A stretch of 64,000 nt of DNA from Mesorhizobium sp. M1D.F.Ca.ET.043.01.1.1. GTDB taxonomy: Bacteria > Pseudomonadota > Alphaproteobacteria > Rhizobiales > Rhizobiaceae. The notes below the pieces were generated by a model. It was not told where the DNA came from and did no database searches. It saw nothing but the letters and a program-made list of their open reading frames with translations. The DNA lies in contig NZ_CP034444.1 of the NCBI RefSeq assembly GCF_003952385.1, positions 4,911,001 to 4,975,000 of the forward strand, written 5' to 3'. Both the position numbers and the translations under genes were made by a program. Positions 35,544 to 44,812 of the stretch are shown here, one piece after another (positions within the stretch are counted from its first letter, which is position 1; each line of letters starts with the position of its first letter).

Positions 35544-37021
35544 AGTCCGCCGCCCATCAGGTCTTTCACCTTCTTGGCCGCGTCGTCGGCTGCCTGGTCG
35601 ACGGTCATCGCTCCGGTCAGCGCATTCTGCAGCATGTCCGGGACGATGATGTTCATGATCTCGGGCGACTGCGGCAGCGCCGGGAAGGGGATGCCGTATG
35701 GCAGCATCGAGGTCGTGACATCGAGGAACTTGATGTTGTCCAGGCGTTCCTTCATCCACTTGGTCTTGAAGCCGTTGAGGTTGCCCGGGTTCGAGCCGGC
35801 GTAGGCCATCTTCAGCGACCATTCGGGGCTCGTCCACATGCAGATGATGGCCTTTGCCGCCGGCTCGTCCACCTTGCCGCCCTCGACATATTCGGGCTTC
35901 AGGATGTGAATGTTCGAGCCGCCGAACACGACGGCGCGCTTGCCGTCCGGACCGGTCGGAATGAGGCCGTAGCGCATGTTGTCGATGACCGTCTGCGCCT
36001 TGTCCTTGTCGGTGCCCGTCGCCTTCTTCTGCAGGTCGAGCATGACGTTGTAGTCGGACGGGTGCGAGATCATCATGCCGAGCTGGCCGGCCAGGAACAG
36101 GGGCTGGTTGTCGGCCTGCTGGTTGGTGAGCGCCGAAACCGGAACCGACTTGTCCCGGACATACATGTCGTAGGAGGCCTGCAGCGCCGCCTTGCTCTGC
36201 GGACTGTTGAGCTCGATCTCCTTATAGGTCGGGTTCGTCTTGGCTTCGTCGAAGACGCCGCCGCCATAGGCCCACAGCTGCGGCATGAAGCGGTAGGGCG
36301 TGTTGCCGGCGTTCTTGCGCGCCACGAGGCCATAGCCGGCAATGCCGAGCTTGTCGTGGATCTGCTTGGAATATTTGACGACGTCGTCCCAGGTTGCCGG
36401 AGGCTTGTTCGGATCGAGGCCCGCGCGCTTGAAGATGTCGGCGTTCCAGATGAACGCCATCGTCTCGTTGTTGGTCGGGATACCGTAGGTCACGCCATCC
36501 CAGGTGACGGCCTTCAAGGCGCCGGGCCAGAAATCCTCGGTCGAATACCCCACATCCTCGGGCTTGAGCGGCTGCAGATAGCCCTTCGAGGCGAACTCGG
36601 TGCCACCCAGGATCTGCAGGCGGACCGCCATCGGCGCCGCATTGCCAAGGAGCGCCGTGCGGAACTTGTCGAGGAGATCGTTATAGGTGAGGGCTTGTTC
36701 CTCGAGCTGGATGTTCGGATAGGTCTTTCGGAAGGTCTCGAAGAAGTCCTTGTAGTACTGGCGCAGGAGGTCGGGGTCGCCCTCGAACACGCCCTGATAC
36801 CAGAAAGTCAATCGCCCCTTGTAGTCGAGTGGGGTGACCTTGGCGCAATCGCCCGCCGTGTCAAAATCCTGCGTGCCCGCAATCGAGCGCACATACTCCG
36901 GCGACCACTTGCTCAAGTCGACCGGCGGTGCGGCCAGCGCCGGCGCCGACATCAACGATGCCATTAAAGCAGTCGAAACAGTGCCGCGCAGGACGGCACC
37001 GCCGAGTGTAATCCTCGTCAT
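35540..37021 (-). CDS. Extracellular solute-binding protein of MalFGK-type ABC transporter
   Basis: 493 aa. The signal peptide VSTALMASLMSAPALAA has cleavage near residue 30. The SBP_bac_1 fold follows, with RLTFWYQGVFEGDPDLLRQ, YGIPTNNETMAFIWNADIF and NPGNLNGF. At 493 aa it is longer than typical members (~420). GGAGG lies 6 nt before the ATG. It is the first gene of a minus-strand operon that continues with permeases, ATPase, dehydratase and RraA-like protein. It is divergent from the GntR regulator. Confidence 0.93.
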   Translation of the reverse strand: MTRITLGGAVLRGTVSTALMASLMSAPALAAPPVDLSKWSPEYVRSIAGTQDFDTAGDCAKVTPLDYKGRLTFWYQGVFEGDPDLLRQYYKDFFETFRKTYPNIQLEEQALTYNDLLDKFRTALLGNAAPMAVRLQILGGTEFASKGYLQPLKPEDVGYSTEDFWPGALKAVTWDGVTYGIPTNNETMAFIWNADIFKRAGLDPNKPPATWDDVVKYSKQIHDKLGIAGYGLVARKNAGNTPYRFMPQLWAYGGGVFDEAKTNPTYKEIELNSPQSKAALQASYDMYVRDKSVPVSALTNQQADNQPLFLAGQLGMMISHPSDYNVMLDLQKKATGTDKDKAQTVIDNMRYGLIPTGPDGKRAVVFGGSNIHILKPEYVEGGKVDEPAAKAIICMWTSPEWSLKMAYAGSNPGNLNGFKTKWMKERLDNIKFLDVTTSMLPYGIPFPALPQSPEIMNIIVPDMLQNALTGAMTVDQAADDAAKKVKDLMGGGL

Positions 37022-37133
37022 AGGTATCCTCCAGGTTCTCTCCCACGCCGCTTCGCTTCGGGGCAAGCGGTCCTCGCTCGTTCGACCGCGGGCATCTGCT
37101 TCGTGTATCCCATCGGCCATCTTGTACGTTTTC

Positions 37134-37179
37134 AGATCGTGAATTGTCTGTCAACGCGCCAGATCGTACATTGTTTATC
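37134..37179. promoter_or_regulatory. Direct repeats in the binding-protein/gntR divergent region
   Basis: AGATCGT-N2-ATTGT-N-T-R-TC occurs twice, at 37134 and 37161, 27 bp apart. It lies between the divergent starts and could be the GntR binding site. The spacing (about two and a half helix turns) is unusual and the assignment is tentative. Confidence 0.4.
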
Positions 37180-37233
37180 GAAACTTTGCGTGATAATCGG
37201 ATAATGTGTGTATTAATCTAGGGGGAACCGGCC

Positions 37234-37944
37234 TTGGCCGAAGCAAGCGATTTCAAAGCCAAGCCACCTGCGGGGATCGATCCCCTAGGGGCCTCCAGCG
37301 AGGGCGCCTCGCTTTATGAACTGATCAGGGAAGACATCATCGAGGGACGGCTCGCCGCCAACGAACGGCTTGTGGTCACCGATCTCGCCCGGCGTCACGG
37401 CACTTCGACCAATCCTGTGCGCGAGGCCCTTCAACTGCTGCGCGGCGAGGGCTTTGTCATCTTTGCCCCCAACCGGGGCGCGCGCGTGCGACCCATCGAT
37501 CAGGAATTTGTCCGCGATATTTACGAGATCGGCGTTCTCATCGAGCCGGCCCTGACCAGGTGGTTCGTGAACATGGCTACCGGCGAGGACATCGCCGAAC
37601 TCGAACGCATCCAGGGCCTGATCGAAGAGAACAACTTTTCCGATACGTTGAGGCACAGCGAGCTCGATACCGCCTTCCACACCGTGATGTACCAGCGGCA
37701 CTACAACCGCCATGCCGCCGAGCTTTGGTGGAAGCATCGCGAAGTGCTGCGAGCCGTGAGCCGGCGTTTCGATTTCACCCTCGCGCGACGCGCCGCGATC
37801 ATTCGCGAGCACCGCGAGCTCATCGCGCTCGTAAAGGCGGGAGAAGGCGACAAGGCGGCCGAGCTCGTTGCCCGCCATGTCGAGGGTTCCGGCCGGCACA
37901 TCCTCGAACATATGCGGGCCCGCAACGCCGCACGGGCCGGATAG
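37234..37944 (+). CDS. GntR family transcriptional regulator (FCD/FadR subfamily)
   Basis: 236 aa. The N-terminal winged HTH (LVVTDLARRHGTSTNPVREALQ) is followed by a helical FCD ligand domain with HSELDTAFHTVMYQR and REHRELIALVKAGEG, which hold the usual Asp/His metal ligands. TTG start with GGGGGAA upstream. It leads a plus-strand gene run (three enolase-superfamily enzymes and NIPSNAP) and is divergent from the ABC operon. It probably represses both until a sugar acid binds. Confidence 0.9.
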   Translation: MAEASDFKAKPPAGIDPLGASSEGASLYELIREDIIEGRLAANERLVVTDLARRHGTSTNPVREALQLLRGEGFVIFAPNRGARVRPIDQEFVRDIYEIGVLIEPALTRWFVNMATGEDIAELERIQGLIEENNFSDTLRHSELDTAFHTVMYQRHYNRHAAELWWKHREVLRAVSRRFDFTLARRAAIIREHRELIALVKAGEGDKAAELVARHVEGSGRHILEHMRARNAARAG

Positions 37945-37999
37945 GACACACCCGGTCTGGAACGTCGTCAGCCAGACCATTCAGACAAAGGTAGCTGAC

Positions 38000-39166
38000 A
38001 TGAAAATCACGAGCATACGGCCGTGGCTGATCAAGTCCGGCGGTTCTTACTGGGGAGAGTACCTGTTCGTCGAAGTGACGACCGACGAGGGCGTGAGCGG
38101 ATGGGGGGAAATCACCACCACGACGAAGCTGGCCAATCGCGCTCTCTGCACGATCCTGCGGCAGATCGGCGCCGCCATGGCAGGTGAGGATCCCGCGCGC
38201 ATCGAATATCTCTGGCACAAGATCTTCCGCAGCTTCACCTACATGGGCAGCCGCGGCGCCGCCGTCGAATGCGTCAGCGCCATCGACATAGCCCTCTGGG
38301 ATATCCGCGGCAAAGTCCTCGGCAAGCCGATCTACGAGCTGCTGGGCGGACCAGTGCGCGATGAAATTGCCCTCTACACCCACCCCAACCAGGCCAAGTT
38401 TACCAGCAAGGAGGCTGTGGTCCGTGAAATTCGGGATATCGTCGAGTCCGGACATACCGGGCTCAAGTTCGACCCTTTCCCCCATCAGGGGCCCAGCGTC
38501 GATGGCCTGCCCCGCGAAAGGCGGGACGGCTACCTCGACGGCGGCATGACCCGCAAGGACGAGCGCGAAGCGGCCGAGCTTACGGCCCTGATCCGCGAAA
38601 CAGCGGGGCCCGATGTCGACATCCTCATCGATGCGCATGGCCGCTTCGACGTTCCCACCGCCATCCGCCTCTGTCGCAGCCTCGAGGAGGCCGGCCAGAT
38701 CGACTGGTTCGAGGAACCGTGCCCGCCCGAAAGCCTCAACGCGCTCAAGCAGGTGCGCGAGAAGGTCAGCGCCGCCATCTCGTGGGGCGAGCGCGGCCAC
38801 ACGAAGTGGGATTTCGTGCCGGTGCTCGAGAACAAGCTCGCCGACTACATCATGCCCGACGTCACCTGGACCGGCGGCATTACCGAGCTCAAGAAGATTT
38901 CCGCCCTGTGCGAAGCCTATTACGTCCCGGTCTCGCCGCACGACGCTGCGGGGCCGATCAACGTGGTCGCGGGAGCGCAGGTGATGATGACCGTTCCCAA
39001 CTTCTACAAGCTGGAGACGTCGGAGTGGAATCTCGGCAAATACGATCACCTCATCGACAGGCCGCTCGACGTTTCGAACGGCAGCCTCAAGCTGACGTCG
39101 AAGCCCGGTCTCGGTGTCGAGATGAACCGCGACTATCTGCAGGCCCACGAAATCGAGCTGGCCTAG
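38000..39166 (+). CDS. Enolase-superfamily dehydratase 1 (mandelate racemase/muconate lactonizing family)
   Basis: 388 aa. N-terminal capping domain (YLFVEVTTDEGVSGWGE), then barrel residues LKFDPF (KxD), ILIDAHGRF, WFEEP, SWGERGH and PVSPHDAAGP with the general-base histidine. This pattern fits acid-sugar dehydratases. It starts 55 nt after gntR. The substrate is unknown but presumably the same class as imported by the divergent ABC transporter. Confidence 0.88.
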   Translation: MKITSIRPWLIKSGGSYWGEYLFVEVTTDEGVSGWGEITTTTKLANRALCTILRQIGAAMAGEDPARIEYLWHKIFRSFTYMGSRGAAVECVSAIDIALWDIRGKVLGKPIYELLGGPVRDEIALYTHPNQAKFTSKEAVVREIRDIVESGHTGLKFDPFPHQGPSVDGLPRERRDGYLDGGMTRKDEREAAELTALIRETAGPDVDILIDAHGRFDVPTAIRLCRSLEEAGQIDWFEEPCPPESLNALKQVREKVSAAISWGERGHTKWDFVPVLENKLADYIMPDVTWTGGITELKKISALCEAYYVPVSPHDAAGPINVVAGAQVMMTVPNFYKLETSEWNLGKYDHLIDRPLDVSNGSLKLTSKPGLGVEMNRDYLQAHEIELA

Positions 39167-39228
39167 CGACCTTCCATGCCGGCCAGCATGTGGGCAACAA
39201 GCCCCGCCAAACAGAACGAGGATAGGCC

Positions 39229-40587
39229 ATGCCAAAAACCGATGGAGCCGACGAGGCCCTCAATCGGGTCAACCCGAATTCCAGGCCGTCCGACCTTCGC
39301 ATCACCGACATGCGGGTGGCTGAGATCGTCGGCGCGCCTTTCACCTCGGCGCTGCTCAAGATCTACACCAACCAGGGCATCGTCGGGCTTGGCGAGGTGC
39401 GCGACGGCGCCAGTGCCACCTTCGCGCTGATGCTGAAGAGCCGGCTGCTTGGCGAGAACCCTTGCGACATCGACCGCCTGTTCCGCCGCATCAAGCAATT
39501 CGGCGGGCACGGCCGGCAAGGCGGCGGCGTCTCGGCGGTCGAAATCGCGTTGTGGGACCTCGCCGGCAAGGCCTATGGCGTCCCGATCTACCAGATGCTG
39601 GGCGGCAAGTTTCGCGATCAGGTGCGCGTCTACTGCGACACCGACGCCGAGAAACCCAGCGGCACCGAAACCGGCAAGCGCCTCAAGGCGCGCATGGACC
39701 GCGGGTTCACCTTCCTCAAGATGGACCTGGGCTTGATGCAGATCGCCCATATACCGGGCGCCGTCGTCGCGCCCGCCGGTGCGCTCGAAGGGTTTCACGG
39801 CAATCCGCGCGGCCGCGGCGGCACGCTCGAGGAGCGCAAGGCCCGCAATCTCGCCTACGATGCGCAGAACGTGCAGCACCCGTTCACGGGCCTGCATTTC
39901 ACCGAAAAGGGGATCGACCTGCTCGAGCAGTACATCCACGAGGTTCGCGAGGTCATCGGCTATGAGATCCCGTTAGCCATCGATCATGTCGGCCACATCT
40001 CGCTGCAGGACGGCATACGCCTGTCGCGCCGTATCGAGAAATACGTGCCGGCCTGGCTCGAGGACGTGATTCCCTGGCAGTACACCGAGCAATACCGGCG
40101 GTTGCAGGAGGCCACCGCGGTGCCGATCTGCACGGGCGAGGACATCTACCTCAAGGAGGCCTTCGAGCCTCTGCTGAAGAGCGGCGGCCTCTCGGTCATC
40201 CACCCGGACCTGCTGACCAGCGGAGGCATCCTCGAGACCAAGAAGATCGGCGACATGGCGCAGGACCACGGCGTCACCATGGCCATCCACATGGCCGAAA
40301 GTCCGATCGCGGCGATGGCCGCGGCACATGTCGCGACCGCGACCGAGAACTTCTTGGCGCTCGAATACCACTCCGCCGATGTCGACTGGTGGGACGATAT
40401 CGTCACCGGCCTGCCCAAGCCGCTCGTCAAGGACGGCTTCATCACCGTCCCGGACAAGCCGGGCCTGGGGATCGACGACGTGGTCGACGAGGTAATCTCG
40501 CTGCACCTGCAACCGGGTGTCACGGGGATGTGGCAATCCACCGAGCGCTGGGACAATGAATATAGCTGGGACCGGACCTGGAGTTAG
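39229..40587 (+). CDS. Enolase-superfamily dehydratase 2
   Basis: 452 aa, longer than most family members because of an insertion around residues 175-230. Key sites: FLKMDLG (KxD), [33 protein letters not shown] and MAIHMAESP. The DHVGH and GED forms differ from its neighbours, so it likely has a different substrate or step. GAGGATAGG precedes the ATG. Same strand and likely transcript as gntR and enzyme 1. Confidence 0.86.
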   Translation: MPKTDGADEALNRVNPNSRPSDLRITDMRVAEIVGAPFTSALLKIYTNQGIVGLGEVRDGASATFALMLKSRLLGENPCDIDRLFRRIKQFGGHGRQGGGVSAVEIALWDLAGKAYGVPIYQMLGGKFRDQVRVYCDTDAEKPSGTETGKRLKARMDRGFTFLKMDLGLMQIAHIPGAVVAPAGALEGFHGNPRGRGGTLEERKARNLAYDAQNVQHPFTGLHFTEKGIDLLEQYIHEVREVIGYEIPLAIDHVGHISLQDGIRLSRRIEKYVPAWLEDVIPWQYTEQYRRLQEATAVPICTGEDIYLKEAFEPLLKSGGLSVIHPDLLTSGGILETKKIGDMAQDHGVTMAIHMAESPIAAMAAAHVATATENFLALEYHSADVDWWDDIVTGLPKPLVKDGFITVPDKPGLGIDDVVDEVISLHLQPGVTGMWQSTERWDNEYSWDRTWS

Positions 40588-40689
40588 CCCAGATCCTTCC
40601 CTCATTCCCCCAGACTCACAGGGCCAACGACCGACCATTCGTGTCGACCTCTCCCAAAGGAGAGGCGAAGAAAGAAAACGGACGAAACC

Positions 40690-41016
40690 ATGATCTACGA
40701 ACTGCGAATCTATGACTGCCTGCCGGGCAGGCTGCCGGCTTTGCTCAAGCGCTTTTCCGACCAGACGCTGGCCATCTGGGAGAGGCATGGCATCCGCCAA
40801 GCCGGGTTTTTCACCACGGCGATCGGCGAAAACAGCAATCGCCTCACCTACTTCCTCGCCTGGGAATCGCTGGCCGAGCGTGAGGTGAAGTGGGCGGCTT
40901 TCGTCACCGATCCGGCATGGCACAGGGCTCGGGACGAGTCTGAGCGCGACGGGCAGATCATTGCCAATATCAGCAGCCAGCTGCTCACGCCGACAGCTTT
41001 CTCGTCTGTGAAATAG
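40690..41016 (+). CDS. NIPSNAP family protein
   Basis: 108 aa, dimeric alpha/beta-barrel (ferredoxin-like) fold. MIYELRIYDCLPGRLPALLK opens the domain and WAAFVTDPAWHRARDESE closes it. NIPSNAP proteins frequently accompany catabolic operons in rhizobia without an established reaction. It lies between enolase-superfamily enzymes 2 and 3, only 11 nt before the latter. Confidence 0.88.
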   Translation: MIYELRIYDCLPGRLPALLKRFSDQTLAIWERHGIRQAGFFTTAIGENSNRLTYFLAWESLAEREVKWAAFVTDPAWHRARDESERDGQIIANISSQLLTPTAFSSVK

Positions 41017-41027
41017 GACTGCGAGCC

Positions 41028-42227
41028 ATGAAGATCACCGACCTGCGCTGTGCCGTCATCGGCAAGCACCCCATAGTGCGCATCGTTACCGATGAGGGCC
41101 TCTATGGCCTTGGCGAGGTCGAATACACAAAGACCTATCTCAAGCCCTTCGTGCTGCATTTCCGCGAGGCGCTGATCGGCGAGGATCCGACCGACGTCGA
41201 GCGGGTGATGCTGAAGATCCGCCAACGTGGCTCTTTCAAGCCCCACGGCGCGGCGGTGAGCGCCATCGAACATGCGCTGTGGGACATAGCCGGCAAGGCC
41301 GCGGGCGTGCCGGCCTACAAGCTGCTCGGCGGCAAGGTGCGCGACAAGGTGCGGGTCTACAACGGCTCGATCCGCCGCAAGCGCACGGGCGACCGGCCGG
41401 AAGACTACGCCGCCGACGTCAAATGGATGATGGAGCAGCCGCAGAACTTCTTCATGATCAAGCAGGGCATCTCGTTCCACTCCAACATGAAGGACACGAT
41501 AGAAGGCTTCCACTACGGCGTGACGCAGAAGAAAGCCGGCTATCACGGCGCCATGGATCAGGGCGTGATCAGCGAGCGCGGCTTCAATCATATGCTCGAC
41601 TGCGTCGTCGCGATGAAGGAAGTGCTGGGCGACAAGGTCAGCCTGGCGCTCGACTGCGGACCGGGCTGGATGCTGCCCGATGCGATCAGGTTCGCCCGCG
41701 CGGTCGAGAAGTACAATCTGATGTGGCTCGAGGACATGCTGACCGGCGACTACGTGCCGTGGGTCAATCCGCAGGCCTATCGCGAGCTGACCACCTCCAC
41801 CTCGACGCCGATCCACACCGGCGAGCAGATCTACCTCCGGCACAATTTCAAGGAGTTGATCGAGACGCAGGCGGTGCGCGTGATCGGCCCCGATCCTGCC
41901 GATATCGGGGGCATTGCCGAGCTCAAATGGGTCGCCGAGCACGCCTACATGCACTCGATCCTGATGGCGCCGCACGGCACCGCCAACGGCCTGCTTGGCC
42001 TCGGCGCGCTGATCAATGTCTGTGCCACCTTGCCCGCCAATTACATCGCCTTCGAATATCCGAGCGCCTCCGATCCCTGGTGGGAGGACCTCGTCATCGG
42101 GCTGCCGCCGCAGATCGTGAAGGACAGCATGGTGGACCTGCTGGAAGCGCCGGGGCTGGGCCTCGATATCGACGCCGAAGCGGCCAGGAAGTATCTCAGG
42201 GAAGAGGATGCGGGCTTCTTCGACTAG
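41028..42227 (+). CDS. Enolase-superfamily dehydratase 3
   Basis: 399 aa. Barrel sites: FMIKQGISF (K without the second acid/base), SLALDCGPGW, WLEDMLTG, HTGEQIY, GPDPADIGGI and MAPHGTANG. The metal-ligand pattern D/E/E is retained in altered contexts. The last gene of the GntR-led run; its TAG stop overlaps the left border of a family C repeat. Confidence 0.86.
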   Translation: MKITDLRCAVIGKHPIVRIVTDEGLYGLGEVEYTKTYLKPFVLHFREALIGEDPTDVERVMLKIRQRGSFKPHGAAVSAIEHALWDIAGKAAGVPAYKLLGGKVRDKVRVYNGSIRRKRTGDRPEDYAADVKWMMEQPQNFFMIKQGISFHSNMKDTIEGFHYGVTQKKAGYHGAMDQGVISERGFNHMLDCVVAMKEVLGDKVSLALDCGPGWMLPDAIRFARAVEKYNLMWLEDMLTGDYVPWVNPQAYRELTTSTSTPIHTGEQIYLRHNFKELIETQAVRVIGPDPADIGGIAELKWVAEHAYMHSILMAPHGTANGLLGLGALINVCATLPANYIAFEYPSASDPWWEDLVIGLPPQIVKDSMVDLLEAPGLGLDIDAEAARKYLREEDAGFFD

Positions 42228-42329
42228 ATCAATTCCAGGAAAGTGCGTGGCGGTTTCCCGTCCGGAATTGCGCAAAAACAAATGCTTGGAGCGGATCAGC
42301 GATTCTGTGAAAGGTGAACCCGCTCCAGG
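42224..42329. repeat. Family C intergenic repeat, diverged copy
   Basis: Starts CTAGATCAATTCCAGGAAAG, has CCGTCCGGAATTGCG and AAAAACAAATGC in the middle, and ends near GGTGAACCCGCTCCAGG. It is the same element as 35438-35543 in opposite orientation. Its left border supplies the TAG stop of dehydratase 3. Confidence 0.8.
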
Positions 42330-42474
42330 CCACGCTTCCTTCGTTGTGGCCAGCCAGCTTCGTACCTAGCCGCGGGCGGGGCTCTGCCGTACGGGTCATG
42401 GCGCCGTGAAGCTGTTGGGCGCGGGCATGAACGATGAAGATCCCGCATCGTGCGTCCCGATCCGGCCGAAATGG

Positions 42475-42951
42475 TCATTTTCCGGATGCCGAAAAGATCC
42501 GTTCAGCGATGCGGTCGAGCGAGAGCGAGCCGGCGCCACGCGTCAGCACAATGAGCAGCAAGGATGCCCACAAGAGGTGCTCCGCCCAGTTTTCCGGATA
42601 GACGAAGATCTGGATGACGGACACGACGCCGAGCAGCATCAGCGCGGCGGGGCGCGAGAACAGTCCGAAGAAGATCAGCACCGAGCCCGTCAGCTCGGCG
42701 GCCGTCGCGAGCGGCGCGGCGATCGAGGGATCGATGAACGGCAGGTTGTATTCGTCGGCGAACAACTGCAGCGTCACCGGCCAGGATGCGAGCTTCGACT
42801 GCGCCGATTGCCAGAAGACATGTGCGACCGCCACGCGTGCGGCGAGCTGGACCAGCGAAAACGGGATGTGCTCGGGCAGCTTGATGATGCGCCTGTAGAG
42901 GCCGACAAGACCGGCCGGGTTGGACGAAGATTGCTCTGAAATTGCGGTCAT
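42475..42951 (-). CDS. DoxX family membrane protein of the bufferin operon
   Basis: 158 aa with four hydrophobic segments (VQLAARVAVAHVFW, AAPLATAAELTGSVLIFFGLF, ALMLLGVVSVIQIFV, LLWASLLLIVLT), the DoxX pattern. DoxX proteins often close bufferin (DUF2282/DUF692/DUF2063) operons; the exact role is unknown. GGAG lies 6 nt before the ATG. It starts 11 nt after the DUF2063 gene, indicating one operon. Confidence 0.88.
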   Translation of the reverse strand: MTAISEQSSSNPAGLVGLYRRIIKLPEHIPFSLVQLAARVAVAHVFWQSAQSKLASWPVTLQLFADEYNLPFIDPSIAAPLATAAELTGSVLIFFGLFSRPAALMLLGVVSVIQIFVYPENWAEHLLWASLLLIVLTRGAGSLSLDRIAERIFSASGK

Positions 42952-42962
42952 GACCGTCTCCA

Positions 42963-43748
42963 TCAGTTTGAGGGGGAATTCGCGGCGACCCGCACATTGG
43001 TGACGAGCCTGTCGCGAAACAGACGCACAAGGGCGGAAACCAGGTCGAAGGCGGGGTCGAGCGCCAGGGCACGGCCAGTGGCATGCTCGAGGCCGAGACC
43101 GTGCTTCAACGAATGCCAAAAGGCGAAGCTCGCGCGGTCGAGCAGAAAGAGCCGGACGTAGTTCCCCGATCGCCACAACGCCACGCGTTCGGGGCGCCTT
43201 GCCCAGGTGCTGTTTTGGTCGACCGCCGTCTCCTGTTGATGCGCCATCCATACCGACAGGATCGACCAGTGCGAGATGATCAGTCGCAGTGAGGGCTGGA
43301 GCAAGATATCCGGCGAGAGCCCAAGGTCGGTGTTGCCGTATTCCGCGAGGCTGCGGGGTGGCAGCGAAGCCGTATCGAGCGCCTCCGCGATGGCCCATTC
43401 GAGCCGCGCCGTTTCGGCGACGATTGGCATGTCGGACAGCGTGTCGATCGATTTCAGGAAGCGCGGGAAGCCGGCGCCATAACGTGCCAGACGCGACTCC
43501 ACTGGCGGATGCCGTCGAATGAATTCGCTGGCCGCAAAGCGGAAGAAGCGCTCGTCGACGAGGCGGACGGTCACAGGAAACACCGCCATCAGCGCCGCGG
43601 TCAGCGAGCTGCGCGTGTTGTTCTGGTAGATGCGCAGGCGGGCCAGCGGATCGGCCTTGCCGGCGGTCAGCATGTTTGCGGCGACCACTGGCTCCATGGC
43701 CAGCACCGAGCGCGCCATGGTGGTCTGCAGGTGTTCAAGCGGCAGCAT
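42963..43748 (-). CDS. bufC: DUF2063 / BufC-type partner of the MNIO enzyme
   Basis: 261 aa. The N-terminal DUF2063 domain includes RLRIYQNNTRSSLTAALMAVFPVTVRLV, and a winged C-terminal part follows. In bufferin systems this protein recognises the precursor and delivers it to the DUF692 oxygenase. It overlaps the DUF692 gene by 14 nt, and a GAGGAGG ribosome site lies 6 nt before the ATG. The start at 43748 (MLPLEHLQ) was chosen on that basis. Confidence 0.9.
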   Translation of the reverse strand: MLPLEHLQTTMARSVLAMEPVVAANMLTAGKADPLARLRIYQNNTRSSLTAALMAVFPVTVRLVDERFFRFAASEFIRRHPPVESRLARYGAGFPRFLKSIDTLSDMPIVAETARLEWAIAEALDTASLPPRSLAEYGNTDLGLSPDILLQPSLRLIISHWSILSVWMAHQQETAVDQNSTWARRPERVALWRSGNYVRLFLLDRASFAFWHSLKHGLGLEHATGRALALDPAFDLVSALVRLFRDRLVTNVRVAANSPSN

Positions 43749-44769
43749 GGTATTCCTCCTCGATTGAGACCAGCGCCGCAGACATGGACGGCCTGGCGCG
43801 CCTGGCGGCGGCAAAAGCGGCAAGCACCGGCATGCTGGTCGTCGTTTCGCCTTCGACAGGAAGGCAGATGGGCGTCGGTCGCGCTTCGGTCGTTTGCTTG
43901 CGTATCGCGGCTTGCCTGCGGTTGAACAGGATCGACGCGGTCAGCATGTCGGCCCACATCGCTTCGCCAAGCAGCACATCAAGAACCGGAACGTCGGTGT
44001 CCCATTCGATCAATGTCGGGCGTGGCCCGAGCCGGTCTATGGCATGCTGGTAGAGCGCCCAGACGACCGGGGGCACACGCGAGCCATGGTCGTCGATGAG
44101 CACGGTGTCGGCTCCGACCTGGTTGGTCGCATGCCCAGCGAGATGGATCTCGCCGATTGCCCCGGCCGGCAGCGCATCGATGAAGGCTTTGGCGTCGTAT
44201 TGCAGATTATGGGCCGAGACCTGGACGTTGTTGACGTCGAGCAGCAGGCCGCAGCCGGTCCGCGCCACGAGCTCGGCCAGGAACTCGGCCTCGCTCATCA
44301 AGGAATCCGCGAAGGCCAGATAGGCCGACAGGTTCTCGATCAGCACGCGCCGTTTCAGCGTGTCCTGGACGGTCTCGACATTGCGGGCGACGATCGCTAG
44401 CGCCTCTTCGTCATAGCGCAGCGGCAGCAGATCGTTGAGGTAGGCGCCGTCGGCGACGCTCCAGGCGAGATGCTCGGAGACCAGGTCGGGCTGGAAGCGC
44501 TCGCAGACCTTGCGCAGCCTTTCCAGATGGTCGCGATCCAGGCCGCCTGCGCTGCCCAGGGACAAGCCTACGCCGTGCACGGACAGCGGGTAGATCCGGC
44601 GCAGTTTTTCCAGCGCCTCGACGCCGGCGCCATCGCCCATGTAGTTCTCGGCGTGGACCTCGAGCCAGCCGGCGGAGGGCCGCCGCGTCAGCATTTCCGC
44701 GACGTGCGGCGAGCGAAGACCGATGCCCGCCGATGCTGGGATTGCGAGTGGTGAAAACATGGTGGACAT
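43735..44769 (-). CDS. bufB: DUF692 multinuclear non-heme iron oxidative enzyme (MNIO), BufB-type
   Basis: 344 aa. It has the TIM-barrel metal motifs of DUF692: EVHAENYMG, YPLSVHGVGLSLGS, LVSEHLAWS, LIENLSAY, LLLDVNNVQVSAHN, EIHLAGHA and TLIEWDTDVP. MNIO enzymes use two or three iron ions and O2 to modify cysteines in RiPP precursors; in bufferins they make copper-binding heterocycles. AGGAGG precedes the ATG. The C-terminal ~70 residues past EWDTDVP form a basic helical tail. It lies 43 nt after the precursor gene. Confidence 0.93.
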   Translation of the reverse strand: MSTMFSPLAIPASAGIGLRSPHVAEMLTRRPSAGWLEVHAENYMGDGAGVEALEKLRRIYPLSVHGVGLSLGSAGGLDRDHLERLRKVCERFQPDLVSEHLAWSVADGAYLNDLLPLRYDEEALAIVARNVETVQDTLKRRVLIENLSAYLAFADSLMSEAEFLAELVARTGCGLLLDVNNVQVSAHNLQYDAKAFIDALPAGAIGEIHLAGHATNQVGADTVLIDDHGSRVPPVVWALYQHAIDRLGPRPTLIEWDTDVPVLDVLLGEAMWADMLTASILFNRRQAAIRKQTTEARPTPICLPVEGETTTSMPVLAAFAAARRARPSMSAALVSIEEEYHAAA

Positions 44770-44812
44770 CGGTCTCCTCCTTTTGGTCTGGTCGCTCGAG
44801 GTGGAAAGTCGG

